This document shows positions 20,827 to 33,050 of a stretch of 64,000 nt of DNA, piece by piece. Every line of letters starts with the position of its first letter. The first letter of the stretch is position 1. Origin of the DNA: Sepiola atlantica (taxonomy: Eukaryota > Mollusca > Cephalopoda > Sepiida > Sepiolidae); the NCBI GenBank assembly GCA_963556195.1, contig OY744525.1, forward strand, positions 77,597,844 through 77,661,843, given 5' to 3'. The notes under the pieces were generated by a model. It was not told where the DNA came from and made no database searches. It was given only the letters and a program-made list of their open reading frames with translations. The translations under genes were made by a program, and so were the position numbers.

Positions 20827-23220
20827 ATGATGGAACAGATGTATTTATTAATTATTTTCCTTCATGGATGTCACGGCATAGATCTCACATATTATGTAGA
20901 GGAAGGAAAAAGCCTTCATACATACCTTGGAGATGTTGCTGCTGATACAAAGGTCATTGATAGTGTACCATTTGAAGAACGAAATGAAGTCACATTCAGT
21001 TTATTGACACAAGGAGTGACAGGCACTTCTTTGTTTCATGTGTCTAAAGAAAGTGGTAAATTGTACACAGCCCAAACCCTTGATGCTGAGTCTCTATGTA
21101 CATACAATGCAGAATGTTTTCAAATGGTTGATATTGCAGTCAAAAAGTTGACAACTGTTCTTAAGTTATTAGAAATAAAAGTCATCATTCAAGACATTAA
21201 TGATCATCAACCTGAGTTTCCAGAAAAACAAGTCAGAATGAAATTTTCAGAAAGAGACATCATGGGAACCAAAATATCAATACCAAATGCTATTGACAGA
21301 GATGTAGATGCTTTAAACTCAGAAATTATTTATGACTTCAAAAAATTAAAGGATGAACCATTTACTTTATTTGTTTCCAAAAGTGTTGATGGAACTTCAC
21401 AACTTGCAATTAATTTAAAAGGCAAGCTTGACAGAGAAACTAAAGATGAATATAAAATTCAAGTTGTGGCAAAAAATAAACAACCTCCTGCAAAAGAGAG
21501 TATTTTAGATGTATACATATCAGTTACTGATGTGAATGATAATTTCCCCATTTTTTCACAAAATGTTTACAACATTTCAATAAAAAACAAACCAGATGCT
21601 GCTTTACCTGTTACCACTTTATCTGTGAAAGATTCAGATTTAGCTGAAAATGGAAAAATTTCATACAGTTTTAGTTCCAAAACATCAGACATTGCTAAAA
21701 TTCATTTTGATTTAAACTCAGAAACTGGAGAAATTTTTCTAATGAAGAAATTTACAACTGGGCAAAAACTGAAATATAAACTTTATGTAAAAGCTTCTGA
21801 TGGAGGCGATCCTCCCTTAAGCTCTCTGGCCATGGTTCAAGTGAATGTGATCAATGAACAGAACAATAGTCCAATTATAAAAGTGACATTCTTTTCTTCA
21901 TCTACAGAAAATACAGTTGATATCTCTGAAGATATAAAAGTCGGCAGCTTTATTGCTTATGTGAAAGTGACTGACCCTGATTCTGGCCAAAATGGAGATA
22001 TTAGTTGCAATCTGAATCATGATAAATTTCAACTACAAAGTCTGGACACAAAGAAATACCAAGTGATTGTTAAAAAGCCATTGGATAGAGAAAGTGAAGA
22101 TCACCATGATATTATTGTTCATTGCGAGGATAAAGGATCTCCTGCTTTGGAAAGTGAGAAAAGATTTTCTGTTAAAGTGATGGATGTGAATGATGAAAAG
22201 CCGGCATTTTCCAAGAAGACATTTCAATTTAAGATCAATGAAAACCAAAAGTCTCGAGTTCACGTTGGCTCAATCAATGCGACAGATCCGGACTTGGGAG
22301 CTGGAGGTAAATTAAGTTATTCTCTGTTGCCAAGTAATACACAGTTTTTACCTTTCAAAATTACTGACACTGGCTTGATTTCAACAATTATGTCACTGGA
22401 TCATGAATTTCAAGATCTTTATGAATTTCATGTGTTAGTGAAAGATAATGGAAAGCCATCATTAAATGCTTCAGTGAATGTTGTTGTTGAGATCAGTGAT
22501 AAAAATGATAATGCTCCATATTTTACATTTCCTAGTGTTAATCCTTATAATGTAGATGTTATCTACTATCCACATCATTCAAAGAACATCACTCAAATAA
22601 AGGCATCAGACAGTGACAGTCAAGAGAATGCATTTCTAAAATATGAAATAATCAGAGGCAATAGCAAACAGATATTCAGCATCAACCAGTACACTGGTTT
22701 GTTATGTTCAACTCATGTCCTAAGCCAACAAGATGCTGGCTCATATGAGCTGGAGTTTCTAGTGAAGGACAGTGGTAGCCCAGTTCTATCAGCCAGAACT
22801 ACTGTATATTTGACACTGACCGTAAGCAACAAGACATCAGAAATGTTAAATGCTGTTAACATCAAAAAAGATAACAAGATCCACCTGACTTCAGCAATTA
22901 TCATTGTGTCTGTAGCAGTGACAATAGCTGTGATCATTACAGCTTCAATCTCAGTGTGTATCCTTCGCTGTTGCAATCCTCGAAGTGTTCCAGTAGCAGA
23001 AGGCGGATATGTGAGTAGCGGTCAGAGACATTTGATAAGTCCTCCTTACCCAGCAAATCCTTGGTCTAATGTTGCTCTTCCTACAAGTGATGCAGTTGGT
23101 ATGAGAAGAAGCAGTCAACCACCAACACCTAGAATGCAAACCCATCCTTACGCAAGTGCTCAACAAATGCTGTCATCTCAAGCACCAAAATCACAGCAAG
23201 CTCCAGATTCAGTATCACAA
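20827..23220 (+). CDS. Protocadherin C, large ectodomain/TM exon (exon 2)
   Basis: A 798-codon exon with the same layout as gene B: signal peptide (MMEQMYLLIIFLHGCHG), six EC domains, a transmembrane segment and the proximal tail. EC1 keeps CX5C (C91, C97). It belongs to a second subfamily with gene F: EC2 has VVAKNKQPPAKES where B, D and E have the canonical AKDGG, EC4 has the classic DPDSGQNG, and EC3-EC4 are joined by NEQNNSP. From about 22598 to the exon end the nucleotide sequence is nearly identical to genes B, D and E although the EC2-EC5 sequence is clearly diverged. The donor is CAA|GTATGA at 23221, so retained intron 2 would stop translation one codon later. The start could be either of two consecutive ATGs. 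Full protein with exons 3 and 4: 948 residues. Confidence 0.95.
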
Positions 23221-23655
23221 GTATGATTTTTTATCTTCATTAATTTTTTCGTCTAATAATTTCTAATTGTTATAAAATTTTAGAAAAATTACATTTTTTT
23301 ATATTAATGTTATGTTTTAACATGTTGCTCGTAATTTATTGATCTAGTAGATAGCCAATATTTTGTTACCCTGTATACCTAAAAGTAAAGAGTGGGCCAT
23401 GTATTATATAAGTACATTTTATTTCTTAATTTGTAGTAATTTTGTGCAATATATCTTTTACTTTTGATATTTTTTTCATATTTCATCCATAACTTGATGA
23501 CAATCAACCTTATGTGCATATGAAATATATGTAAATCCAAGGTATCCTTTTAAATATTTATATAATTCTCATAATTTTTGTCAAGAATTATGATATTCTT
23601 GGATTTAGTTGAATGTTCTTTATCATTAAATACTTTTATACTTTATTCATGGCAG
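23221..23655 (+). other. Gene C intron 2
   Basis: A short phase 0 intron of 435 bp from GTATGA to the acceptor ATGGCAG (23649-23655). It is AT-rich and has no feature of note. Its paralogue in gene F is 446 bp. Confidence 0.85.
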
Positions 23656-23818
23656 ATGTATGTTCAAGATATAGCATTGCCATCTGGTAGTAATAGAAGT
23701 CAAGAGCGGAATGGTCGGATGCACGATTATGTCAGTCAAAGATCTGTAAAGTCCTCTCTTAGTGACAACAGACAAGAATGGAATGAAGCTAATACAAGAC
23801 TTCCTAAAGATGAGTCAG
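23656..23818 (+). CDS. Protocadherin C, exon 3 (cytoplasmic)
   Basis: A 163 bp exon (phase 0 in, phase 1 out; GAGTCAG|GTGAGT) encoding MYVQDIALPSGSNRSQERN followed by a basic/serine segment and EWNEANTRLPKDESG. By eye it is identical to exon 3 of gene F at all positions, so this block has been kept homogeneous or duplicated recently. Confidence 0.92.
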
Positions 23819-24059
23819 GTGAGTTATAAAAAGCTCAAACGTTTTCATAATTACCTTTAAATAAATTTGATTTCCTATTGAAACTGTATAAAACTGCATG
23901 TTGATAGTACAGACAATAGGGGAGCAGGGGAATTACTGCTACTCCTAATAACATTTTTTTCAAAAATGATACATTTCTAACAATTATTTTTCTTTAGTTT
24001 TAGCAAGATATCAAGGGGGGAGGTGTTGGAATCGTATATTTTACAATGTTATCTCTCTG

Positions 24060-24290
24060 CACTAATAATGGGGGGGGGGTATGAGAGGGCGACCGCCCCA
24101 GGCAACGAAGAGAGGTGGCCACCGGGGAAGAGAAAGATTGTTACACTGTTTGCCCGGGCACCGGGGAAAAGACAGCTTTTACCCCAGGCCACCAGGGAAG
24201 AAAGAGATTGTTACACTTTTGCCTGCAGAGAGGGAGGGGAAAATGAGGAGGAGCCTCGGGCAATGCCGGGTACCCCTGCTAGTATTAATA
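24060..24290 (+). repeat. GC-rich dispersed repeat with shared 3' tail
   Basis: A sharp GC-rich island in AT-rich DNA with imperfect internal repetition (CACCGGGGAAGAGAAAGATT, CACCGGGGAAAAGACAGC, CACCAGGGAAGAAAGAGATT). It ends AATGCCGGGTACCCCTGCTAGTAT, a tail also present at 40922-40946 and inverted near 9955-9976. The paralogous place in gene F intron 3 lacks it. The open frames across it are by-products of GC-rich sequence. Confidence 0.6.
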
Positions 24291-24792
24291 TAAATATTTA
24301 CCATCATTCTGTATGGTATATGTATATTAGTTATTAATAATCAAAAGTCATGGGAGATAAAGCGAAAAATTCAAGATTTTTAAAATAAACTTTTAATTAA
24401 AATAAATTTTAATTAAAAAATGAAATGAAAATATACATTAGGGCAAAATGATTTTGTCCACTTCCTGCCATCTAATTTTGTTTTAAAGGAATATTGCAGA
24501 AAAATTAAACACTTAAATTTGAAATAACATTTACTTGTATGTTATATTACATACATATATATATATAGAGAGAGAGAGGTCTGGCTATATTTAGCTTTGA
24601 TCGAAACATGTCTGCAAATGTGTAGCCAAGTAATGTTTGTATGAATTAAAATTTTATACCAAATAAACAGCTCTATTTATTATTGAGCATTTTTACATAA
24701 ACACAGTCAGCATTCACTGGATTTTTTATCCTATGAATGTAAACTTACCTGGATTACAATGTGTGTGTGTGTGTGTGTGCTTGTGCAATTAC

Positions 24793-24841
<49 letters not shown>
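24793..24841. repeat. (TA)n microsatellite
   Basis: About 24 TA units preceded by a (TG)n run at 24762-24779. A second, shorter TA tract follows at about 24899-24920 after GATGATGATGATGA. Confidence 0.9.
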
Positions 24842-24843
<2 letters not shown>

Positions 24844-25079
24844 CTCAGAGGATTAATTGTGGCCTGATTCAACAAATAAACCGGTTGATGATGATGATGA
24901 TATATATATATATATATATACATTTTTTTTTCTTTTGTTATTGAAACATTTTTGATTTTTGTTATTCCACCCCCCAAAAAAATATATAAATATTCATATT
25001 TTAATTTTTTATAATTGTCAATAATGCTTGCAGGTATTATTTGTAGGCGAGGGGACATTTTTTTGTTTAATTTAATTTA

Positions 25080-25131
25080 ATACAAGAAAAAATTTTACAC
25101 ATTAAAAAATGTGTAAAATTTTTTCTTGTAT
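25080..25131. repeat. Small perfect hairpin
   Basis: ATACAAGAAAAAATTTTACAC and its reverse complement GTGTAAAATTTTTTCTTGTAT are separated by about ten bases. It could be a solo MITE end or a local inversion. Confidence 0.75.
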
Positions 25132-25589
25132 TTTTTCTTGTAAATACTGCATTTTAAAATAGTACATCATAATTTATGGAATATGATTATTAAATGTTAT
25201 TATTAAGACGAATGTAAAATAAAACAAACATTCTTTACATTCATTAAAATGTAGAAAGTTTATTATTATTCCTTATGAGAGTGTAATCTCTGTTTTATTC
25301 TTCAATAAATAATAGTATGAGGTGAAAAAATTTAAATACAGTATTTATTTTCTTAATTTAAAAGAAAAACATTTGTTTAATTTTATTAGGGGGTGTTCCG
25401 TGTGTATGTTTAATGTACTTAATATTTAAACTACATTTATTATGTTCCTATTTTTTTAATGTTTTTTTAGCGAATTTTACTTTTAAATAAATTAAGAATT
25501 ATTTTTTTTAACAAACGAAATCTTTTGCTAAATTTCATTTGATTTAAATTTCTTTTTCAAATAAATGAAAGCTATACAAAATGTATATG

Positions 25590-26306
25590 AATTTCAGTTC
25601 AAAGAGATTAAAAATGAAGCCACTTGATTAGCCCAAAATCTGATATTAGCATTGAGTATCGGTAGCAGAGAAAACCTAAAAGTAAAGGACTCCATCACAA
25701 AATCTCTGAGGATGAAGGAATATCTGATGCTAGAAAGTAATTCATAATTGAAACTTATTTAGTTTCCTTAGATTCTATTATAAGTAGCACGTGTAAAAGA
25801 TTTGAACATTTTAAAAATGTGGCTTCAAAATTGAGTGTTTTATATCAAAATCATTTTGACAGTGCAGATAATGTTGAGCAAATTGGGCTTTTTTTAGCAG
25901 ACACATATTAATACATCATTCACAGTCCAACTGAAATCATTCAAAAATGTTTTTCATTCAAAGATAAACATAAAGAAATAATGAGTACGAGGTGTGAGGA
26001 AAATTCAAGTGTAAAGATACAGACCATCAACATCATTCATAATCGCCAATCACATGTTCCATTTATCCTAACCTGACTACACTATACTACATGTTTCTGA
26101 CCTTACCAAGAACTAGCATAATTGACGATTAATTCTTTAGTCAGCTGAAACAGATAAAATCCTACTTTTGTTTAACAATGAGCAAGGAAAGATTGTCTGA
26201 GTTAGCTTTGCTCTCCATTGAAAGAGAATTTGCTACTGATATGGATTATAACAAAGTTATAGTAAACTTTATTGGAATGAAGACACATCGAAAAATACTG
26301 TTGTAG
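25590..26306 (+). pseudogene. Remnant of a hAT-type transposase
   Basis: An open frame at 26139-26306 encodes SQLKQIKSYFCLTMSKERLS then ELALLSIEREFATDMDYNKV. This resembles the C-terminal end of hAT-family transposases and ZMYM1-like proteins, where (L/M)SQERLxxLAxLSIEx..A..(L/M)DYxxxIxxFA is typical. Upstream sequence to about 25590 has broken coding-like frames. No terminal repeats were found, so only a fossil is claimed. Confidence 0.6.
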
Positions 26307-26970
26307 AATCTTCATGATACATTTTTCACAATGCTTCATTTTTTTGTTTAAAATTACAAGAATGCAGATGATTTTATTATGTTTTGAGATTTATAACTTT
26401 ATTTTTATTTTGTTTTAATTTTAAATACAAAATAACAACTATATCTTTCTAAGGTTTTAAACACAAATTTAAATGTATAGTCAATGAGTTAACAATGTGT
26501 TTGCTATGTGTCATTGCGCCTTTTTTATGTGTTTGCTCCTCCAATCATTAGAAAATGGCTACGACCCTGTTGCAAGTTTTATTATAATCTTGATTCAATT
26601 TAATTATTTTTCAGATTTATTTTTTATATGTAACTTTTATTTCTGTAGTAACAAAGATAATTGATGCCCGTCTCACCCCTTTAAGTAATAATGGAATGTT
26701 CTACATTCGTGTATATTAAGAGTGAATGTTAATACACTATTTGTCTCAGTAAGCAACAAATGGTTAAATAAAGCTTATCCTTAAGTTATATTCGGCGTCC
26801 AGTTTTTATTACAATTTCTAGTGATACAATTCTATTTTACTTTTCACAAACTCTAAAGTAAAAAATGCATATAACAATTGTAGACATTGTATTTCTTTTA
26901 ATTATCTACTAGCAAATATATTTTTGTGAGGCTGGTAGGATATGATGAACCAACTACATACACTGAATCC

Positions 26971-27308
26971 GAAAGGAGGAGGAAATGACTGAGAGGATGG
27001 TATCATGATAACAGAACAGATACTACAATACCCCCTCCATAATAGAGGAAGTAATACCTGGAAGGATTTCCCCATAAAAGGAGAAGTAATGCCTGCAAGT
27101 ATGGTATCATGGTAACAGAAAAGATACTATACTGCCCCCTCGCCCACAAAAAAAGGAGAATGTAGTCCCTGGAAAGATAGTCTCATGACAACAGAACAGA
27201 TGCTACAGTACCCCTCCCTCAAAGGAGGATGTAATATCCGAGAGGATTACCCAGAAGGTAATTCCTGGGAGGACGGTCTTATGACAACAGAACCGATACT
27301 ACACTACC
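26971..27308 (-). repeat. Minisatellite-like repeat with U2-like core
   Basis: About four degenerate units of 80-90 bp containing GGATGGTATCATGATAACAG, ACAGATACTACA and GGAGGAAATGA-like motifs. On the minus strand each reads TGTAGTATCTGTTCTGTTGTCATGATACCATCC, whose first part matches U2 snRNA (GTGTAGTATCTGTTCT). The same family is seen on the + strand at 62760-62825 and 63430-63700, and a single unit on the minus strand at 38930-38990. Confidence 0.65.
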
Positions 27309-27382
27309 TTCATAAAAAATAATACAATAATAGATTAAATCAGAGGTTTTTTTTCATTCATTAAAAAATGCATATTTCATAA

Positions 27383-27430
27383 AATTCCTTGGTCTTTTGT
27401 CTACAATAAAGGGTAGTATCTGTTCTCAGC
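27383..27430 (+). repeat. U2 snRNA-like fragment
   Basis: ATTCCTTGGTCTTTTGTCTA then CAATAAAGGGTAGTATCTGTTCT lines up with the first ~45 nucleotides of U2 snRNA (TTCTCGGCCTTTTGGCTAAGATCAAGTGTAGTATCTGTTCT in pieces), with about seven mismatches by eye. It lies just beyond the U2-like minisatellite, in the opposite orientation. Confidence 0.6.
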
Positions 27431-28001
27431 ATCCCAGTGACATGAGACATTTTACTATCAACGATTGCTTCAAAACATTTAATTTAAAAACAATAATAAA
27501 TAATATGGTGTCTTTAACAGGAAAGAGGGAGAGAGAAAGAAAGACAGACAGCTAGCTAGCTAGCTAGCCAGCCAGCCAACCATCCTCTCCCTTCTCGCTT
27601 ATAACGGTCGGTAAGAATTCTAGCGAGTGATGTTAGTTTAATTTAAGAAAAGTTTTTAGTAAGTTATCCATTTCTTTTATTAAATCAGTTTAATTAATTA
27701 CTGTTAATATCGACCAAAACATATATAGACAAAATAGGACAATAAAATTAGAAATGAATAACACTAAACATTAATTCATTATGAACTGTTTAAAAAATAG
27801 ATATGCAAATTAGGCATTCAAATGAGTGTCTTTACATGATTCGTCTTTACTATAGAGAGTATTTCAAAATTCTATGTTGAATTATTGATTTAAATAACAG
27901 TAACCCGTTTTGATGGTAATAAGTGATGAATGAAAAAATGTTTCGCAGTTATTCATTTAGATAAAAATGTAAGATCAAACAATTTTGCAATTTTATTTCA
28001 G

Positions 28002-28291
28002 GTGTGTTCTCTTCTCAGTACTGTAATCCTCCTCAGACTCAAACTGATTTAACGCAGAACACAGAGATGCGACCCTTGGGACAGACTGTCAGTTACCCCA
28101 GTGACACAACAATAGTAGCCAGAGGCTTTTACACACCCTACATGAATGAAAACAGTCCACAGCCAGGCACTAAGTTTCACTCTGGTAGTGATAGCAATAG
28201 TCTATCTGGTAGACATTTACAATCAAGAAATGTAGCTACAAGTGAGAGCCAGACATCTATCAACAGACCACTGCCACCTGTCCCCCAATGA
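28002..28291 (+). CDS. Protocadherin C, terminal exon 4
   Basis: A 290 bp exon after the acceptor AG at 28000-28001. Its first bases GT complete a Gly codon (G|GT), giving GVFSSQYCNPP where the other genes have DVY or DIY. It then follows the family: EMRPLGQTVSYPSDTTIVARG, FYTPYMNEN, a variable Ser-rich segment (GSDSNSLSGRHLQ) and the end SINRPLPPVPQ with TGA at 28289-28291. It is the cytoplasmic C-terminus with a class I SH3 ligand pattern. Confidence 0.92.
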
Positions 28292-29074
28292 AATAACATG
28301 TATTAATAATATCTAAAAAAAATTCATTTACTTATTTTACAATTAAAACAAGAAAGAAAAACATTTTTAATCTTTACTAAACATTTGGCTAATTTGTACA
28401 ATTAAACCAACAATACAAAGTTTATTTAATAATGGAAAATAACTTTTTATAAGACAAAATAATTTCAAATGAATATTAAATAATATTGCTTAGTTAATTT
28501 CATGCTTTTAAAATATAATTTCAGTGAAAATAATGAATTTCTTAGTATATTTTTTCTGAAAGATAATTGTGTATTTCATTTCTACGAATTTGAATTAAGC
28601 TAAATTTTCAGATATGAAAGATGCTGTGATTTGTATGAAAATGGCAAATGACGTGTTCACTCATAGAATTATATGCATAGTACCATTTATAATTTTAAAC
28701 ATAAAAAAAAGGTATTTGGGGAATTCATTGCTAAGAAATAAATTAGAAATTTTACCTTTTTTTCTTCCTATTCGATTTAAAATCATTTAAAATGACTGAA
28801 ATATTAAAAAATACAAATTGTTAGAATTTACTTAATATTCGAATTATATTTAGGGGTTAAATTAGAAGGAAATAAGTAGGCCATAGTGGATAAATACGTA
28901 TTTTTTTAAATTCCTAATTTCATTTATAAAGTTTTATTAATTTCATTTTAGTTTTGTTAAAAATTTAATTGTTAGTATAAATCTTTAGTGAATTTAAAGA
29001 TAAAAAAATATGACGTTAAAATACTTCAGACAGTTTCCATAACTAATAAATAAGCTTATCAGCTATTTTAACAG
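28292..29074 (+). other. 3' UTR of gene C and C-D spacer
   Basis: 783 bp of AT-rich sequence between the stop of gene C and the conserved element of gene D. No repeat or gene is recognised. Confidence 0.65.
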
Positions 29075-29150
29075 AGAAGTAGCCATTTTACATGCATCAC
29101 GCAAAGTAGGACTGCTGGCTTCCTTCTCACATGAAGTACACAAAAGAAAC
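29075..29150 (+). promoter_or_regulatory. Conserved protocadherin 5' element, gene D
   Basis: Copy with TAGCCATTTTACATGCATCA, core AAAGTAGGAC (29103-29112), TGCTGGCTTCCTTCTCACATG and ACACAAAAGAAAC. It matches the B and E copies closely in the 3' half. It lies 783 bp past the stop of gene C, the shortest of the five spacings. Confidence 0.75.
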
Positions 29151-29257
29151 GGCAAGGGATGTTGATAAATAATAGCTGCTGCTGCTTGAGCTTCATGTTT
29201 TCTCTGGATTTATTTTTCATTTTAGTATAAGTCCAGTTGGATTTCACATTGAAGGAG
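29151..29257 (+). other. Non-coding 5' UTR exon 1, gene D
   Basis: From the conserved element to the donor GAAGGAG|GTGAGT at 29258. It includes GCTGCTGCTGC and ends with ATTTCACATTGAAGGAG, comparable to ATTTCATCATAAAG in gene E. Confidence 0.6.
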
Positions 29258-30949
29258 GTGAGTTATTTTTAATAATTATTTCCATGTGTGTATACTATCA
29301 GCAGTAACGGAATAGTGAACTAATATGTCAGATATCATTTTCCATTGTTGATACAAAAGACTCCTTGGTCAGTTGTCTTTTATATTTTAATTTTGTTTTT
29401 TGTGTAGTATTGAGGTTTAATTTGTTAAATAATTCTCATTTATTTTATTGTTTTATAATTTGTTAAATTAGAAACATATCTGTAAACATTTTTACAATGT
29501 GAAAGCATTCTAAAATTCTAATATAATTCATAGTTGTTTTGTTTGTCTTTTATTAAATGTAGCCATTTTTGGTAAATATATCCTTTTTGTAAGCAAGGAT
29601 CGTTTGTAATTTGCTTTGACAAGTACAACTATTAAATGATCTAAAGGCTTTCTTTCTAAGAAAAGTTTTGAATAACTGCAAATATTGTATTCTCTTAAAT
29701 ATAAAATTCAGTTAAATCATTTTAAAACAAAAAAAGTTAATATCTGAGACATTCCAAATCCACAAGGATTCCTATTTAGAATTTTTTTTCTAATGATATT
29801 GAATTTAAATATTTTTAATTATATACATCAGTTTCTTGATATATATATATATAGTTTTATTTAAAAGCATAGATTCTTTTATAGATTTTCATTATTTTTA
29901 GATATCTCAATAATATGATAGATCAATAAATTATACTTTACAATTTTATATTGCAAAATATCCATCATACTCGATCTGAGACAATTTTATATTAAAAATG
30001 AATATTAACCTGTAATACTGTTAGTTTTCAGGTTATTACTTTCTGAATCTTCTGATATGTATTCGTTTTGAATGAATTAAATATTTTTGACTGTCGTTTT
30101 CTTTCTAACAATTATCTCATTTTAATGCAACAAATTAAAACAATCTTTTAATAATTTCTCATTGTTATTTTATTTTTACTTTTTCTAAAGCTTGTGTTGA
30201 TCAATCATCATACCTTTGATTCGTTAAATTATTTAAAGAGAATTTATAATTCATATTTTTTTATATTTGTAGAAGTAATATGCATTGTAAAATATTCTCT
30301 TTATATAATCAGATGCCACATTTTTTAAATATAATTTTGTAAAGTAAAAATAGGAAATATATTAGTAAATATGAAAACCACTTAAATAAGTAAAAAAAAT
30401 ACTATCTTTAATACTAGATTAATAACATACAGTTTTCATTGATTAATGTAATGACAAAACAAACATTCCAATTTGGGGGGGGGAGGTTTACAGTCTAATG
30501 AAATGAACAATGAATTATTATATCTTTTGATAAGGATGCAACCATAAATTAATAAGATTTTTTAATTAATATATTATGACTAAACATACATTTTCATGTG
30601 AATAACAATCAAAATCAAAATCTAAATAAACTTTTAAATCAAATTTAAAACCATTTTTAAAACCATTTTCTTAAATAGGATATTCATATAGAGAATCTTT
30701 TAAATTTCAGATGTATTCTAAAGATTTAAGTGAAAATATTAAACAAATAGTGTAATTAATTTTTATCTTAGTTTTTCTATTTCATAAAAAATATGTAAGA
30801 TTATATGTATGTATGTATGTATACTTAAATCAATTTGACTGATATTACTTTTACAGTTAAATCATAATGTGATTTTGGTGAAAGTACTGATATTCAAAAT
30901 ATATTTCCCCAAATAAATATATATATACATATATATATATACATATACA

Positions 30950-31041
30950 TATAGTAATTCACAGGCACTATTTCGCTATAGCACAGCTCCTGAGTGTGGC
31001 TAGACAGGTGGACACTTCAAGCTAGGATCGAACCTCGACTC

Positions 31042-31045
<4 letters not shown>
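30950..31045 (-). repeat. Possible tRNA-derived SINE fragment
   Basis: On the minus strand the sequence contains GAGGTTCGATCC, a good RNA polymerase III B box, next to a (TA)n tract. The A box end would lie in the TA tract and is not visible, so the fragment is truncated. Confidence 0.35.
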
Positions 31046-31075
<30 letters not shown>

Positions 31076-31713
31076 TAGTTTATATATATAGTTATATTAT
31101 AGGATAATACATTATGTATATATGTTTAGTTTCAGTATTTACTCCAACAGTATTTAATACTTAGTAGTAGCATAAAATATACTTATGACAAGTGAGCTAT
31201 ACAGAAACGTTTGTGTTTCATTTCATCGAAAGAAATTCTCAGGCTAACTTCTCCACCTTTATTTAATATATATATATCAATAATAGGTAATAAAATGCAC
31301 TTATAAATATTATTATCCACAGACACATATTTTGTCTTATGAATACTCAGCAGTGTGGCTACACATAGCTAACACATTAACTTCAAGATTCTAACCCTTT
31401 AATTCAGTTGCTATCAACCGTGAAACTCCAATGCCCTTGCTATCTCGGCAAACTTGCCTACTGATATATGCAGGAGAAATATACTGTTTTTAAACAATTT
31501 CTTTGTATTCAATTTTATTCATGATATTGGTAACCTTAGAAGATTCAATTCTTTTTGGTGGAAGAACTTTGTCTATTAGCTTAACTAAAAACTGTCATCA
31601 CATAGTATAAAAATATACCTGTGGCAAATGAGGTATACAGAAACGATTTTCTGTGATAGAATGAAACAGAAACGTTTGTGTATCGCTCACTTGTCATCAA
31701 TATATTTTTAAAC

Positions 31714-31746
<33 letters not shown>

Positions 31747-31750
<4 letters not shown>

Positions 31751-33010
31751 GTTCAAGATAAAAATTGACACTTTTGGAAAGGAAAGAAAAAAACGTTTCT
31801 TGGCCAATAATTGATGTATTTTTCAAATCCAAATGCATCTTTTAGAGAATCTTTTGCCAAATACAGATCACTCAAAAGAGCCATACTGAGCTTCCACCAT
31901 GGCCTCTAGGCGAGACCCGAACTTTGAACTTGCGGCCACACATTATCCTTTGAGATACAACTGAACACCAGTTTGATCCTGGCAATCAGCTTATCCTTGG
32001 TGTTACAGGTGGTATGGTTGGTGTCTTAACTGTGCCACACACATAATAGTCCATGGGGCTGCATTAGAGGCCAGATGTTTGGACTGATGAAGTCATGCGC
32101 CTTTTAAGACAACTATTTAGGGCTTTTTCCCCGGAGGTATGAAACAGAACTGAGTCCTGCTCCCACATATATAGCCTTCCCACAGTCACCCACTCCACCA
32201 CCGCTTGACAGCAATGAACAGCAACTCAATATAGCCATCTGAATTCAGTCTGAGTCCTTTTTTTAAGATGTGTGGTGGCATGACATGGTCTTCGCTGGAA
32301 ACACACCAAAAGAACATAACAGTTTAAGTGAACTTGGTCTTCATGATGTATGGGACTTTGTACAGAGTGTAGGCTAGCCACCTGTTTTTTCTGCATGTTG
32401 TGTAACTGGTCCTGAGAAAAACCAGAGCATCTCCGGCTGGACTGGGTGCTTAGCCTTGTTAAGGAGTTTCTTGGTTTTCATAAAGCATTCTCTTTGCAGT
32501 TAGTAATTAGCCGTTGCAAACTTTGTATGAGGAGTAGCGAAGATCTTCGTTTAGCGATTTCTTCATAGTCATTCACTCCGATACACATTTCTCTCGGCAA
32601 GGTTCATATTACTTTCACTGGACCTTGGCGCACCTCTTTATTTATACAGCTTCTCGACAAATTTTGTTGTAAGGACACAGTCATAATGTCTGCTATGATC
32701 CTTCCTGATAGCCACTGCTTCCACATCTTTTACAATTCTCTAGCTCACATCTCACAGTCTTCAAGGTATTCAAGTAGCACTGAGTCACAACTAAATTTTC
32801 CGAATTCTTTTAATCTAGCATGAATCATCATGATGCAGGTCAATTCCTTCCAATATTCTGGTGCTTTCCAGTTGTCCATGATCTCAATCTCTGAAACTCA
32901 CCAATAGTACACAGAAACAGCTATCTGTTACATTTTACCACTATTAAATAATTCAAATGGTTCTGAAATGAGATAATATAAAATAATTATCTAATTTGTT
33001 TCAAACACCC
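31747..33010 (-). mobile_element. Decayed mariner/Tc1-like transposon
   Basis: The 1264 bp element has the ends GGGTGTTC...and ...AACACCC next to TA-rich flanks (TATATA|GGGTGTT and AACACCC|AGTATA), as expected for TA target sites. On the minus strand, about 32110-31990 encodes DFISPNIWPLM and, after a frame shift, PMDYYVCGTVKTP, which matches the xxISPxxWPPxSPDxNPxDYxVWG region of mariner-type transposases around the third catalytic acidic residue. Frame shifts and stops show it is dead. Length is typical of mariner (about 1.3 kb). Confidence 0.75.
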
Positions 33011-33011
33011 A

Positions 33012-33013
<2 letters not shown>

Positions 33014-33045
<32 letters not shown>
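33014..33045. repeat. (TA)n microsatellite next to mariner end
   Basis: About 15 TA units directly after the right end of the mariner copy. A similar TA tract (31719-31746) borders its left end. Confidence 0.85.

Positions 33046-33050
<5 letters not shown>

Larger units (their letters stand above)
23819..28001 (+). other. Gene C intron 3
   Basis: A phase 1 intron of 4183 bp. It holds a GC-rich repeat (24065-24290), (TA)n tracts near 24793-24841 and 24901-24920, a small hairpin (25080-25131), a hAT transposase remnant (25.6-26.3 kb), a U2-like minisatellite (26971-27308) and a U2-like repeat (27383-27430). Its first 1.4 kb is paralogous to the start of gene F intron 3. The acceptor is TTTATTTCAG. 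Confidence 0.7.

Noticed and set aside
20751..20945. Out-of-frame ORF overlapping the start of gene C (also 56713-56937 in F)
   Set aside because: It overlaps signal peptide and EC1 coding sequence in another frame and begins in the intron.
24023..24337. 104-codon GC-rich open frame
   Set aside because: It lies in a repeat whose tail recurs elsewhere; two frames are open because of GC-rich composition.
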